A model generated the notes under the pieces. It was not told the origin of the DNA. It did not search any database and worked only from the letters and a program-made list of their open reading frames with translations. Positions 55,460 to 63,110 of a stretch of DNA of 64,000 nt are shown here, piece by piece. The stretch spans positions 310,001-374,000 of the forward strand of contig NZ_BBLZ01000002.1 of assembly GCF_000971195.1 (NCBI RefSeq), read 5' to 3'. This DNA comes from Demequina soli. GTDB lineage: Bacteria; Actinomycetota; Actinomycetes; Actinomycetales; Demequinaceae. A program made the translations under genes and the position numbers. Each line of letters begins with the position of its first letter. Positions within the stretch are counted from its first letter, which is position 1.

Positions 55460-56878
55460 TCAGTCGCGCACGGCCGCCCAGCAGGCGACGATCGCCGCGG
55501 CGCTCACGTCGACGTCGTCCCTGGTGGTCGCCTGGTCGGAGACGGAGATGCGCATCGCGCGGCGGCCCTTCCACGTCGAGGCGCCGGCCCACATCGTCCC
55601 GTCGCGCTGGACCGCGTCGATCACCGCGTCCGTGGTGGCCGCGTCGCCGAACGCGACCAGCACCTGGTTGAGCGCGACCGGCGCCAGGATCTCCGCGCCG
55701 GCCGCCTCGAGGCGCTCCGCGAACCGGCGGGCGTGCGCGCACGTCCGGTCGATCAGCTCCGCCACCCCGTCGCGCCCGTTCGCGGCGAGCATCGCCCACG
55801 TCTCGATGCCGCGCGCCCGCTGCGACATCTGGAGCCCGAGCTGCATGAGCGGGCGCGCGTCGCCGCTCGCGACGTACGCCGCCTGCATCGCGGTCGCCCG
55901 CTCGAGGTCCGCGCGCTCGCGCACGATCGCGACGCCCGAGTCGTACGGCACGTTGAGCTGCTTGTGCGCGTCCGTGCCCCACGAGTCGGCGAGCTCGACG
56001 CCCGCGACCTGCTCGCGCAGCGCCGGCGACGCGGCCGCCCACAGCCCGAACGCGCCGTCGACGTGGACCCAGCCCCCCGCATCGTGCACCCGCGGGATGA
56101 TCCCGGCGAAGTCATCCGAGGCGCCCGTGTTGACGTTGCCCGCCTGGAGGATCACCAGGGTGAGCGCATCCGTGTCGTCGGGGAACGCCTCCACGCGGAC
56201 GGCGCCGCGCGCGTCCGTCGGGACCGTCTCGACGCGTCCGACGCCGAGCCCCGCGAGGCGCAGCGCCTTGAGGATCGACACGTGCGCCTCCTCACCGGTG
56301 ACCACGCGGATCGGGGGCGCGCCGAAGAGCCCGCGCTCGTGGACGTCCCAGCCCGCCCGGGCGAGGAGCGCGTCGCGCGCGACGAGGATCCCCGTGAGGT
56401 TCGCGAGCGTCGCGCCGGGCGTGAAGGTGGCCGTCGCATCGTGCGGCAGGCCCAGGAGGTCGACCACCCAGCCGGCCGCGACCTCGTCGAGCACCGATGC
56501 GACCGGAGAGCCCACCGGCAGCGAGGGGTTCTGGTCCCACTGGCCGGCGAGGACGGCAGCGGCCGCGGCGGCGTTGTCGACGCCGCCGTTGACGAACCCG
56601 AAGAACCTGCCCTGCGCCTGCGCGACGGTCGCGGGCGAGCCGAACGCGTCGAGCTCCGCGAGGACCTCGCGCGCGTCGATACGTCCGTCCTGGAGCGGGC
56701 GGCGGAAGACGTCCAGCGCGGCGACCGCGTCGGGTCCCGGCGCGACGGGACGATGCGCCGCACCGGCGAGGTACGAGCCCGCCCGTCGCGCGGCCTCGGT
56801 GACGAGCGAGATGCGCTCCCGGGTCGCGGCCAGCGCGCGGGGGCTCGTGAGGGCGGGGGTGAGGTCGACGGTGCTCAT
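55460..56878 (-). CDS. PLP-dependent group II decarboxylase-like enzyme
   Basis: A 472-residue fold-type I PLP enzyme related to aromatic-amino-acid, glutamate and aspartate decarboxylases. Motifs are GRFFGFVNGG near residue 90, DQNPSLPVGSPVASVLD, TPGATLANLTGI, GGWVHVDGAFGLWA and the PLP Lys in DAHKQLNVPYDSG. The substrate cannot be told. It is divergent from a MocR regulator whose likely operator lies between them, so it is probably the regulator's main target and may act in vitamin B6 or amino-acid metabolism. ATG at 56878 starts the conserved sequence. Confidence 0.82.
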   Translation of the reverse strand: MSTVDLTPALTSPRALAATRERISLVTEAARRAGSYLAGAAHRPVAPGPDAVAALDVFRRPLQDGRIDAREVLAELDAFGSPATVAQAQGRFFGFVNGGVDNAAAAAAVLAGQWDQNPSLPVGSPVASVLDEVAAGWVVDLLGLPHDATATFTPGATLANLTGILVARDALLARAGWDVHERGLFGAPPIRVVTGEEAHVSILKALRLAGLGVGRVETVPTDARGAVRVEAFPDDTDALTLVILQAGNVNTGASDDFAGIIPRVHDAGGWVHVDGAFGLWAAASPALREQVAGVELADSWGTDAHKQLNVPYDSGVAIVRERADLERATAMQAAYVASGDARPLMQLGLQMSQRARGIETWAMLAANGRDGVAELIDRTCAHARRFAERLEAAGAEILAPVALNQVLVAFGDAATTDAVIDAVQRDGTMWAGASTWKGRRAMRISVSDQATTRDDVDVSAAAIVACWAAVRD

Positions 56879-56897
56879 GACGCCCATCCTGGGGCGA

Positions 56898-56956
56898 CTG
56901 GCACTCTCGTGACAGGTCCGGATCATGCCCGTCTGGCACTTGATCGAGGGTGCCAC
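56898..56956. promoter_or_regulatory. Probable MocR operator (CTGGCACT repeats)
   Basis: CTGGCACT occurs as a direct repeat at 56898-56905 and 56933-56940. An inverted copy, GGTGCCAC (56949-56956), faces the second one. Paired direct and inverted sites in a divergent spacer are typical for MocR/PdxR-type regulators. Confidence 0.6.
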
Positions 56957-56975
56957 TTTGCGCTGGAATGGACCC

Positions 56976-58376
56976 ATGCGCACCACGGCCGACCAGCTCG
57001 CGGGAGTCCTCGACCATTGGAAGTCGGGCACGGGCCCGCTCTACCAGCAGCTCGCGGACGCCATCGTGGCGCTCGCGGAGTCCGGGACGCTCGAGCACGG
57101 TGCGCGGATGCCCTCCGAGCGTGCGCTCGCCACCCGGTTGCACCTGTCGCGCAACACCGTGACCGCCGCCTACCAGCGGCTGCGCGACCAGGGGTGGCTC
57201 GAGGCGTCGGCAGGGTCCGCGCCGCGCCTCGGCACGCGCTCGCGCGGAGTGGCGGCGCTGACCGCGCAGGACCGCTTCTCGCGGATCCTGGTGGGGCAGG
57301 ATCCGCCGCTCGTCGCGCTCAACACGGCCTCGCCGCCGCCGGCGCCCGCGGTCTCGGCCGCGCTCGCGGCGCCCGAGGCGCTGCTCGACGGGCGGGCGGC
57401 GTTGGGCAACGGGTATGCGGCGCTCGGCGACCGCGACCTCACGCTCGCCATCACGGATCACCTGCGCCGGCAGGGGATCGCGGCCCGCCCCGACGAGGTG
57501 GTGGTGACGTCGGGGGCGCAGCAGGCGCTGTGGCTCGCGGTGACGGCGCTCGCGTCCCCCGCGACGCCCGTCGCGCTCGAGGCGATCACGTACCCGGGCG
57601 TCTTCGACGCGATCGCGGCCGCCGGGTCGCGGCCGTTCGCGCTGCCGATGACGGACGAGGGGCTCGACGTCGAGGGCTCCGCGAAGCTGCTGCGCGCCGC
57701 CGAGCCCGACCTCGCGTACCTCACCTCGTTCAACAACCCGACGGGCACGTCGCTCGCGGACGCCGACGCGATCCGGCTGCTCACCGCCGCCAAGCTCGCG
57801 GGCACCACGATGATCGACGACCGCACGCTCGCCGACCTCGCGCTGTCGGGTCGCCGGCCACGGCCGTTCGCGTCGCTCGGCACGGGCGCCTCGGTGATCA
57901 CGATCGGCGGGATGTCGAAGGTGTTCTGGGGCGGGCTGCGCATCGGGTGGCTGCACACCAACGCGACGCTCGCGGCGCAGCTGCGGCACCGGCGCGCCGC
58001 GATGGACCTGGGCAGCCCGGCGCTGTTCCAGCGCGTGGGCGCCGTGCTGCTGCGCGAGGCGTACGACGACACGCTCGAGTGGCGGCTCGCGTCGCTGCGG
58101 GAGTCGCTCGCGGCGACGCGTGCCGCGATGCGCGAGGCCGGGCTCGACTGGGAGGCCGTCGACCCGGCGGGCGGGCCGTCGCTGTGGGTGCGCCTGCCGG
58201 GGCTGTCGTCCGAGCGCTTCGCCGAGCGAGCCGAGCGGGCGGGCGTGCCGGTGGTCGCCGGCGCGGCGTTCTCGGTGGTGCCGGGCGCGGGCGTGGACCG
58301 GTTCCGGCTGCCGTTCTACCTGCCGCCGGAGGAGATGCGGCTGGGCATCAAGATCCTCGCGGAGCGAGCCGCCTGA
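56976..58376 (+). CDS. MocR-type GntR transcriptional regulator with aminotransferase domain
   Basis: A 466-residue regulator: a GntR winged helix (about residues 20-80, PLYQQLADAIVALAESG and MPSERALATRLHLSRNTV), linked to an aminotransferase-like domain with SFNNPTGTSL and PLP-binding Lys315 in GGMSKVFWGGLRIGW. MocR/PdxR proteins sense PLP or an amino-acid aldimine. ATG at 56976 lies 6 nt after TGGAAT, so the message is probably leaderless. It is divergent from the PLP decarboxylase and ends 1 bp before a family A repeat. Confidence 0.9.
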   Translation: MRTTADQLAGVLDHWKSGTGPLYQQLADAIVALAESGTLEHGARMPSERALATRLHLSRNTVTAAYQRLRDQGWLEASAGSAPRLGTRSRGVAALTAQDRFSRILVGQDPPLVALNTASPPPAPAVSAALAAPEALLDGRAALGNGYAALGDRDLTLAITDHLRRQGIAARPDEVVVTSGAQQALWLAVTALASPATPVALEAITYPGVFDAIAAAGSRPFALPMTDEGLDVEGSAKLLRAAEPDLAYLTSFNNPTGTSLADADAIRLLTAAKLAGTTMIDDRTLADLALSGRRPRPFASLGTGASVITIGGMSKVFWGGLRIGWLHTNATLAAQLRHRRAAMDLGSPALFQRVGAVLLREAYDDTLEWRLASLRESLAATRAAMREAGLDWEAVDPAGGPSLWVRLPGLSSERFAERAERAGVPVVAGAAFSVVPGAGVDRFRLPFYLPPEEMRLGIKILAERAA

Positions 58377-58377
58377 C

Positions 58378-58455
58378 GATTCGCAATGACAAATGTGACG
58401 GGTGTGACTTGCGCCTTCGGCGCAGTCACACCCGTCACATTTGTCATTGGCAGTC
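58378..58455. terminator. Palindromic intergenic repeat, family A copy 3
   Basis: The core CAATGACAAATGTGACGGGT and its inverse pair perfectly over about 25 bp (58384-58409 against 58425-58450), with imperfect outer arms GATTCG/CAGTC and a GCGCC-TTCG-GCGC tip. It lies between convergent genes, and its right arm encodes the last four residues and stop of the flavin monooxygenase gene. Confidence 0.82.
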
Positions 58456-59427
58456 GCCCGCGAGCTCGACCGAGCGGATCCTTGCCGCGGGGTCGAGCGA
58501 CGGGTGGACGGTGATGAGCTCGTCGGCGCGGGCCTCCTCGGCGAAGGCCTCGAGCCCGGCGCGGACCTCGTCGGGCGTGCCCACGGCCGCCTTCGACATC
58601 ATCGCCGCAATGCCCGCCCCCTGCGGGGTGGTGAGGAACGCCTCGATCTCCTCGTCGGAGTACGTGCGTCCGGCTTGGCCGCGGCTGATCATCGCGCGCA
58701 CGCGGTTGCGGCGGGCGTCCGCGAGCTGGGCCCGCGCGTCGTCCCCGTCCTCGGCCGCGACGACGTTGACGCCCGCGATCACGTACGGCTCGGGGTGCGC
58801 CTCGCTCGGCGTGTAGGTGCCGCGGTAGAGCGCGACCGCCTGCTCGAGCGCCTGCGGCGCGAAGTGCGAGGCGAAGGCATAGGGCAGTCCCAGCTGCGCG
58901 GCGAGCTGCGCGCCGAAGAGCGACGACCCGAGGACGTAGAGCGGCACGTTCGTGCCCGCGCCGGGGGTCGCGACCAGGCCGTCGGGACGCTCGGCGCCCG
59001 CGAGGAGGCCCTGCAGCTCGACCACGTCCTGCGGGAACCGGTCCGATGCCTCGGGCGTGCGGCGCAGCGCCGCGAACACGCCGCGGTCGCCGCCGGGCGC
59101 GCGGCCCAGGCCCAGGTCGATGCGGCCCGGGTGCAGCTCGGCGAGCGTGCCGAACTGCTCCGCGACCACGAGCGGCGAGTGGTGGGGCAGCATGACGCCG
59201 CCCGCGCCCAGGCGGATGGTGCTCGTGTGCGCGGCGACGTGCGCGATCACCACGGCCGGTGCGGATGAGGCGATGGTCGCCATCCCGTGATGCTCGGCGT
59301 ACCAGACCCGGCTGTAGCCCGAGCGCTCCGCGGCGCGCGCGAGCTCGACGCTGTGCGCGAGGCTCTCGGCGGCGGTGCCGCCGGGGCGGATGAAGGCGAG
59401 GTCGAGCAGGGACAGCTTCGTGGGCAT
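58444..59427 (-). CDS. LLM-class flavin-dependent oxidoreductase (luciferase-like)
   Basis: A 327-residue TIM-barrel monooxygenase of the bacterial luciferase-like family, group MsnO8. Motifs are [18 protein letters not shown] at the start, [32 protein letters not shown] and the loop [13 protein letters not shown]. It probably uses FMNH2 or F420; the substrate is unknown. ATG at 59427 is followed directly by the conserved PTKLSLLD. The final residues GDCQ and the stop are encoded inside the family A repeat, so the repeat may have replaced the original 3' end. Confidence 0.87.
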   Translation of the reverse strand: MPTKLSLLDLAFIRPGGTAAESLAHSVELARAAERSGYSRVWYAEHHGMATIASSAPAVVIAHVAAHTSTIRLGAGGVMLPHHSPLVVAEQFGTLAELHPGRIDLGLGRAPGGDRGVFAALRRTPEASDRFPQDVVELQGLLAGAERPDGLVATPGAGTNVPLYVLGSSLFGAQLAAQLGLPYAFASHFAPQALEQAVALYRGTYTPSEAHPEPYVIAGVNVVAAEDGDDARAQLADARRNRVRAMISRGQAGRTYSDEEIEAFLTTPQGAGIAAMMSKAAVGTPDEVRAGLEAFAEEARADELITVHPSLDPAARIRSVELAGDCQ

Positions 59428-59539
59428 GCGGGGTCCTTCGATGGTGGTGCGGGGGTCCGGGGTCTCAACGCCGGGAAGTGGCACCCTATGCCCGCGCGCG
59501 TGGGGGCGCGTCTTGCCAGGGACGATGCGCGCGTCCCGG

Positions 59540-59545
59540 TACGTT
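59540..59545 (+). promoter_or_regulatory. -10 element TACGTT, leaderless start of VanZ gene
   Basis: TACGTT ends 7 nt before GTG 59553. A dispersed 10-mer lies just upstream at 59520. Confidence 0.4.
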
Positions 59546-59552
59546 GCCGAGC

Positions 59553-60131
59553 GTGTCCGAGATCCTGCGCACCGTCCCGCTGCCCCTCGTCGAGCTCGCG
59601 GTGGTCGCCGGGCTGGTCGCCGCGCTCGTGGTGGTCGTCCTCGTGCGGCGCGGCACGCTCGGCCGTGCCGGCGCCGCGCGCGTCCTGCTCGCCGCGGCGC
59701 TGCTGGTGATCGCGTCGGTCACCCTCCTGCGGCCAGCGGGACGGGTCGGCGCGGCGGGCTGGATCAACCTGGTGCCGCTGCGCTCGATCTCGGCGCTCTG
59801 GACGGACCCGCACGTGCTGCCCGGTCCGCGCTGGCAGATCTACGGCAACGCGCTCATGCTCGTCCCGGTCGGCTTCCTCGGGGCGCTCGCGGCGAGGAGG
59901 GTCTCGTGGACCGCGGGGCTGGCGTGGGCGACGGGAACCGCGGTGGTCATCGAGACGCTTCAGCTGGTCTTCGCGCTCGGCTCCGTCGACATCGACGACG
60001 TCATCCTCGCGGCCCTCGGTGGCGCGGTCGGGGCCACGCTCGCGGTCGCCGCGCGGCGGATGTCACGCGCGTGGGGCATCTCCGCCCGCGGTAAACATCC
60101 GGCCGCGGTTCGAGCGGCGACCGGTCCGTGA
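59553..60131 (+). CDS. VanZ family membrane protein
   Basis: A 192-residue protein with four or five helices and the VanZ pattern [30 protein letters not shown] and [18 protein letters not shown]. VanZ of enterococci gives low-level teicoplanin resistance; most relatives are of unknown function, so drug resistance should not be assumed. GTG at 59553 lies 7 nt after TACGTT. It converges with a small membrane ORF 1 bp away. Confidence 0.85.
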   Translation: MSEILRTVPLPLVELAVVAGLVAALVVVVLVRRGTLGRAGAARVLLAAALLVIASVTLLRPAGRVGAAGWINLVPLRSISALWTDPHVLPGPRWQIYGNALMLVPVGFLGALAARRVSWTAGLAWATGTAVVIETLQLVFALGSVDIDDVILAALGGAVGATLAVAARRMSRAWGISARGKHPAAVRAATGP

Positions 60132-60132
60132 C

Positions 60133-60324
60133 CTAGTCGATCGCGACGGGGTAGTACGTCCCCAGCATCGCCATGAGCGGGGACGCGAGGTGCGTCTCGC
60201 ACGACGACGCGGCCGGGTCGGCCGAGTCCGAGCACGATCCTACGGACATCACCGGCGCGAGCACGAGGAAGGCGGCGAGGGCCCACAGGCCCCACCGCAT
60301 CGTCCGCCGTCGGAGGTCGCTCAC
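60133..60324 (-). CDS. Small membrane or secreted protein (63 residues)
   Basis: A short ORF with a basic N-terminus, one hydrophobic stretch (WGLWALAAFLVLAPVMSVGS) that could be a signal peptide or helix, then two Cys and a polar tail. GTG 60324 or an internal ATG at 60300 could start it. There is no recognised family. Coding is plausible from codon bias and its fit between neighbours, but it is unproven. A dispersed 10-mer overlaps the ATG. Confidence 0.4.
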   Translation of the reverse strand: MSDLRRRTMRWGLWALAAFLVLAPVMSVGSCSDSADPAASSCETHLASPLMAMLGTYYPVAID

Positions 60325-60412
60325 CCGTGCATCGTCCCACGTAGGCGCGCAAAAGCAAGCGGCGCGCCCTCCCGTCAGGAAGGACGCGCCGCCGCCAGCA
60401 GCAGAGACAGGC

Positions 60413-61777
60413 TCAGCGCCCCAGGCGCTTCATCCAGGCCTCGACCTCGTCGGGGTGGCGGGGCAGGGCGGCCGAGAGGTTCTCGGCGCCGTCGGCGGTC
60501 ACGAGGATGTCGTCCTCGATGCGCACACCGATGCCGCGCAGCTCCTCGGGCGCCACCAGGTCGCCCTCCTGGAAGTACAGGCCCGGCTCGATGGTGAAGA
60601 CCATGCCCGGCTCGAGCACGCCCTCCATGTAGAGGTCGCGCTTGGCCTCGGCGCAGTCGTGCACGTCGATGCCGAGGTGGTGCGAGGTGCCGTGGACCAT
60701 CCAGCGGCGGAACAGCTTCGACTCGGGGTCGACCGACTCGGGCGCGATGCCCCACTCGGTGAGGCGCTTCTCGATCACGTCGACCGCCGCGAAGTGGATG
60801 TCCAGGAACTTGATGCCCGGCTTGACCAGGGCGAACGCCACATCGGCGGCCTCGCGCACGATCTCGTAGACGCGGCGCTGCGTGGCCGTGTACTCGCCCG
60901 AGATGGGGAAGGTGCGGGTGACGTCGGCGGTGTAGAGGCTCTCGACCTCGACGCCGGCGTCGAGCAGCAGCAGGTCGCCCTCGCGCACCTCGCCCGTGTT
61001 GGAGATCCAGTGCAGCGTGGTCGCGTGCGGGCCCGCGGCGGCGATGGTCTCGTAGCCCGTGCCGTTGCCCTCCTCGCGCGCGTGCCCGTCGAACGACGCC
61101 TCGATCACGCGCTCGCCGCGCTTGTGCGCGACCGCGCGGGGCAGCTGCGCGATGGCGGCCTCGAAGCCCGCGATGGTCGCGTCGACCGCGTCGCGGAGCT
61201 GCTGGATCTCGTACTCGTCCTTGACGAAGCGCAGCTCGGCCAGCGCGACGCGCACCGCCTCGGCCGGCTGCTCGCCCTCGAGGGTGCCCTCGGGCAGGTC
61301 GGCCAGCGCGGCGGTCGCGATGCCGGTCATGGCCGCGAACTCCTCGAGGCCCGGGCGGCGCCCGATCCAGAACTCGCCCGCGGCGGGGTCGGAGTAGAAG
61401 CCCTCGTCGCCCGGCTGGGCGGGCGGGAGCAGGTAGAGCGTGACGTCGTGGCCGTCCGCGACGGGCTCGAAGACGAGCACGGCGCCCGGCTCGTGGTCGA
61501 GGCCGAGGCCCGTGAGGTACGCGAAGTCGCTCGACGGGCGGAAGCGGTAGTCGGTGTCGTTCGAGCGCGTCTTGAGCTCGCCCGCGGGCACCACGATGCG
61601 CTCGCCCGGGAACAGCGCGCTCAGGCGCGCGCGGCGCTCGGCGGCGTACGGCGCGGCGGCGATGCGCGTGACCGCAACGTCCTCGTGGGCCGCCCAGTGC
61701 GAGCCCATGAAGTCCTTGAACTCCTGCGTGGTGGGGCGGCCGGTGCGGGCCTTGTTGGTCTCGTCCTTGTCGTTCAC
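60413..61777 (-). CDS. pepP: Xaa-Pro aminopeptidase (aminopeptidase P)
   Basis: A 454-residue cytoplasmic metallopeptidase removing N-terminal residues before proline. The N-terminal creatinase-like domain (about 30-190) is followed by the pita-bread domain. Metal ligands are in LLLLDAGVE and YTADVTRTFP (two Asp), HGTSHHLGIDVHD (His), FTIEPGLYF (Glu) and GVRIEDDI (Glu). GTG at 61777 is chosen because an upstream ATG is out of frame and runs into a stop. It diverges from the PHP gene; the 85-bp spacer contains an inverted motif pair. Confidence 0.92.
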   Translation of the reverse strand: MNDKDETNKARTGRPTTQEFKDFMGSHWAAHEDVAVTRIAAAPYAAERRARLSALFPGERIVVPAGELKTRSNDTDYRFRPSSDFAYLTGLGLDHEPGAVLVFEPVADGHDVTLYLLPPAQPGDEGFYSDPAAGEFWIGRRPGLEEFAAMTGIATAALADLPEGTLEGEQPAEAVRVALAELRFVKDEYEIQQLRDAVDATIAGFEAAIAQLPRAVAHKRGERVIEASFDGHAREEGNGTGYETIAAAGPHATTLHWISNTGEVREGDLLLLDAGVEVESLYTADVTRTFPISGEYTATQRRVYEIVREAADVAFALVKPGIKFLDIHFAAVDVIEKRLTEWGIAPESVDPESKLFRRWMVHGTSHHLGIDVHDCAEAKRDLYMEGVLEPGMVFTIEPGLYFQEGDLVAPEELRGIGVRIEDDILVTADGAENLSAALPRHPDEVEAWMKRLGR

Positions 61778-61803
61778 CTCGCCATGGTCCCACGCCGCAC
61801 GCG

Positions 61804-61838
61804 GGACGATGCGACGCATCGGTTCCGGCGCATCGTCC
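61804..61838. repeat. Inverted motif pair between divergent pepP and PHP genes
   Basis: GGACGATGCG (61804-61813) and CGCATCGTCC (61829-61838) are a perfect inverted pair; GATGCGACGCATC inside is a smaller palindrome. Because both neighbours start here, it cannot be a terminator for either. Confidence 0.75.
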
Positions 61839-61850
61839 GGGCCGCCGGGC

Positions 61851-61856
61851 GATACT
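61851..61856 (+). promoter_or_regulatory. -10 element GATACT, leaderless start of PHP gene
   Basis: GATACT ends 6 nt before GTG 61863, with no ribosome binding site between. Confidence 0.45.
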
Positions 61857-61862
61857 GGGCCC

Positions 61863-62687
61863 GTGCGCATCGACCTCCACACCCACTCGAACGTGTCCGA
61901 CGGCACCGGCCGGCCCGCGCAGGTGATGCGAGAGGCCGCAGCGGCGGGTCTCGACGTGGTCGCGCTCACCGACCACGACTCCGTCGACGGCTGGGAGGAG
62001 GCGTCCGCCGAGGCGGCGCGGCTCGGCCTCGCCTTCGTGCCGGGAATCGAGGTCTCCGCGCGGGACGGCTGGGTGTCGATCCACATGCTCGCGTACTGGC
62101 CGCGCCCGGACGATGCGCCGCTCGCCGGGATCCTCGCCCTCACCCGGGACGCGCGGATCGGGCGGGCGCAGGAGATGGTGGAGCGGATCGCCGTCGAGTT
62201 CCCGCTCGAGTGGGAGGACGTGGTCGCACAGGCGGGGTCCGCGTCGACCGTCGGGCGCCCGCACATCGCGGACGCGCTGGTCGAGCGCGGCCACTTCGCG
62301 ACCCGCACCGAGGTGTTCGACGAGATCCTGCACAACGGCTCCCGCTTCTACGTGCACCATCACGCACCCGAGGTGCACGACGCGGTGCGCGCGATCCGCG
62401 CCGCAGGCGGCGTGCCCGTGTTCGCGCATCCGGGGGCGCACGCGCGGGGCCGGGTGGTGCCGGACTCGGTGATCGCGTCGCTGGCGGAGGCCGGCCTGGC
62501 GGGCCTCGAGGTGGACCACCGTGACCACGACCCGACCCAGGTGGAGCGGCTCGCCGCGCTCGCGGACCGGTACGGGCTGATCCGCACCGGGTCCTCGGAC
62601 TACCACGGCACCGGGAAGCTCAACATGTTGGGGGAGCGGACCACGTCCGTCGAGTCCTACGAGGCGCTGCTGGCTCAGCGGGGGTAG
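61863..62687 (+). CDS. PHP domain phosphoesterase
   Basis: A 274-residue metal-dependent hydrolase of the YciV/RNase AM type. The four PHP motifs are visible: DLHTHSNVSDG, ALTDHDSVDGW, PGIEVS and later HP in FAHPGAH, HRDH and SSDYHG. Relatives hydrolyse 3',5'-bisphosphonucleotides (pAp) or trim RNA 5' ends; the substrate here is inferred from family only. GTG at 61863 follows GATACT by 6 nt, a leaderless arrangement. One 10-mer copy encodes Asp-Asp-Ala. Confidence 0.88.
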   Translation: MRIDLHTHSNVSDGTGRPAQVMREAAAAGLDVVALTDHDSVDGWEEASAEAARLGLAFVPGIEVSARDGWVSIHMLAYWPRPDDAPLAGILALTRDARIGRAQEMVERIAVEFPLEWEDVVAQAGSASTVGRPHIADALVERGHFATRTEVFDEILHNGSRFYVHHHAPEVHDAVRAIRAAGGVPVFAHPGAHARGRVVPDSVIASLAEAGLAGLEVDHRDHDPTQVERLAALADRYGLIRTGSSDYHGTGKLNMLGERTTSVESYEALLAQRG

Positions 62688-62699
62688 GCGGGGCGACCC

Positions 62700-62705
62700 T
62701 ATGAT
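62700..62705 (+). promoter_or_regulatory. -10 element TATGAT, leaderless start of S4 gene
   Basis: TATGAT, close to the consensus, ends 6 nt before GTG 62712. Confidence 0.5.
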
Positions 62706-62711
62706 GCCCGG

Positions 62712-62939
62712 GTGAACGCATCCGCCCCCCGCCACGACGTCCCGATCTCGGGTGACGTCATCCGCCTCGGCCAGTTCCTGCAGCTCGCGGGGCTCACGGA
62801 CACCGGCGGCGAGGCGAAGGAGGTCATCGCCGACGGCCTCGTCACCGTCAACGGCGAGGTCGACGTGCGTCGCGGTCGCCAGCTCCACGTCGGCGACGTG
62901 GTCGAGCTCGACGGCCGCGAGGCGCGCGTCTCCGACTAG
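62712..62939 (+). CDS. Small S4-domain RNA-binding protein
   Basis: A 75-residue protein consisting of one S4 domain (about residues 17-72): RLGQFLQLAGLTDTGGEAKE, VTVNGEVDVRRGRQL and VGDVVELDG. It resembles YbcJ/RqcP-like stand-alone S4 proteins that bind structured RNA or the ribosome. GTG at 62712 lies 6 nt after TATGAT. Its target is unknown. Confidence 0.85.
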   Translation: MNASAPRHDVPISGDVIRLGQFLQLAGLTDTGGEAKEVIADGLVTVNGEVDVRRGRQLHVGDVVELDGREARVSD

Positions 62940-62976
62940 CAACGCCCGTCGGCGGCGGCCCGGCGCATCGTCCTGC

Positions 62977-63023
62977 GAGGTGCTCAGTGCCCGAAATCCG
63001 GCTGAACGGGCAGTGAGCACCTC
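62977..63023. repeat. Inverted repeat with GTGCTCAGTGCCCG arms
   Basis: AGGTGCTCAGTGCCCG (62978-62993) pairs with CGGGCAGTGAGCACCT (63007-63022) with one mismatch, around a 13-nt loop, after the S4 gene and a 10-mer copy at 62964. Likely terminator of the S4 gene; the GCTCAG core recalls families B and C. Confidence 0.7.
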
Positions 63024-63065
63024 ACAGCGCGTGAGGCCAGCCAAGCCGGCACCGCCGGAGACGCC

Positions 63066-63097
63066 GAAGGGCCGCCACCTTGCGGTGACGGCCCTTC
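63066..63097 (-). terminator. Hairpin terminator of the DEAD-box helicase gene
   Basis: GAAGGGCCGCCACC (63066-63079) pairs with GGTGACGGCCCTTC (63084-63097) with one mismatch around a 4-nt loop, 13 bp beyond the minus-strand stop. Confidence 0.75.
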
Positions 63098-63110
63098 GTC
63101 TCAGATCTGG

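Noticed and set aside
59553-60131. VanZ protein as a glycopeptide-resistance gene
   Set aside because: No vanHAX or other resistance genes are nearby, and most VanZ relatives are unrelated to resistance.
60375-63044. Very long minus-strand frame over pepP, PHP and S4 genes
   Set aside because: It crosses three well-supported genes in wrong frames and only reflects scarcity of stop codons at high GC.
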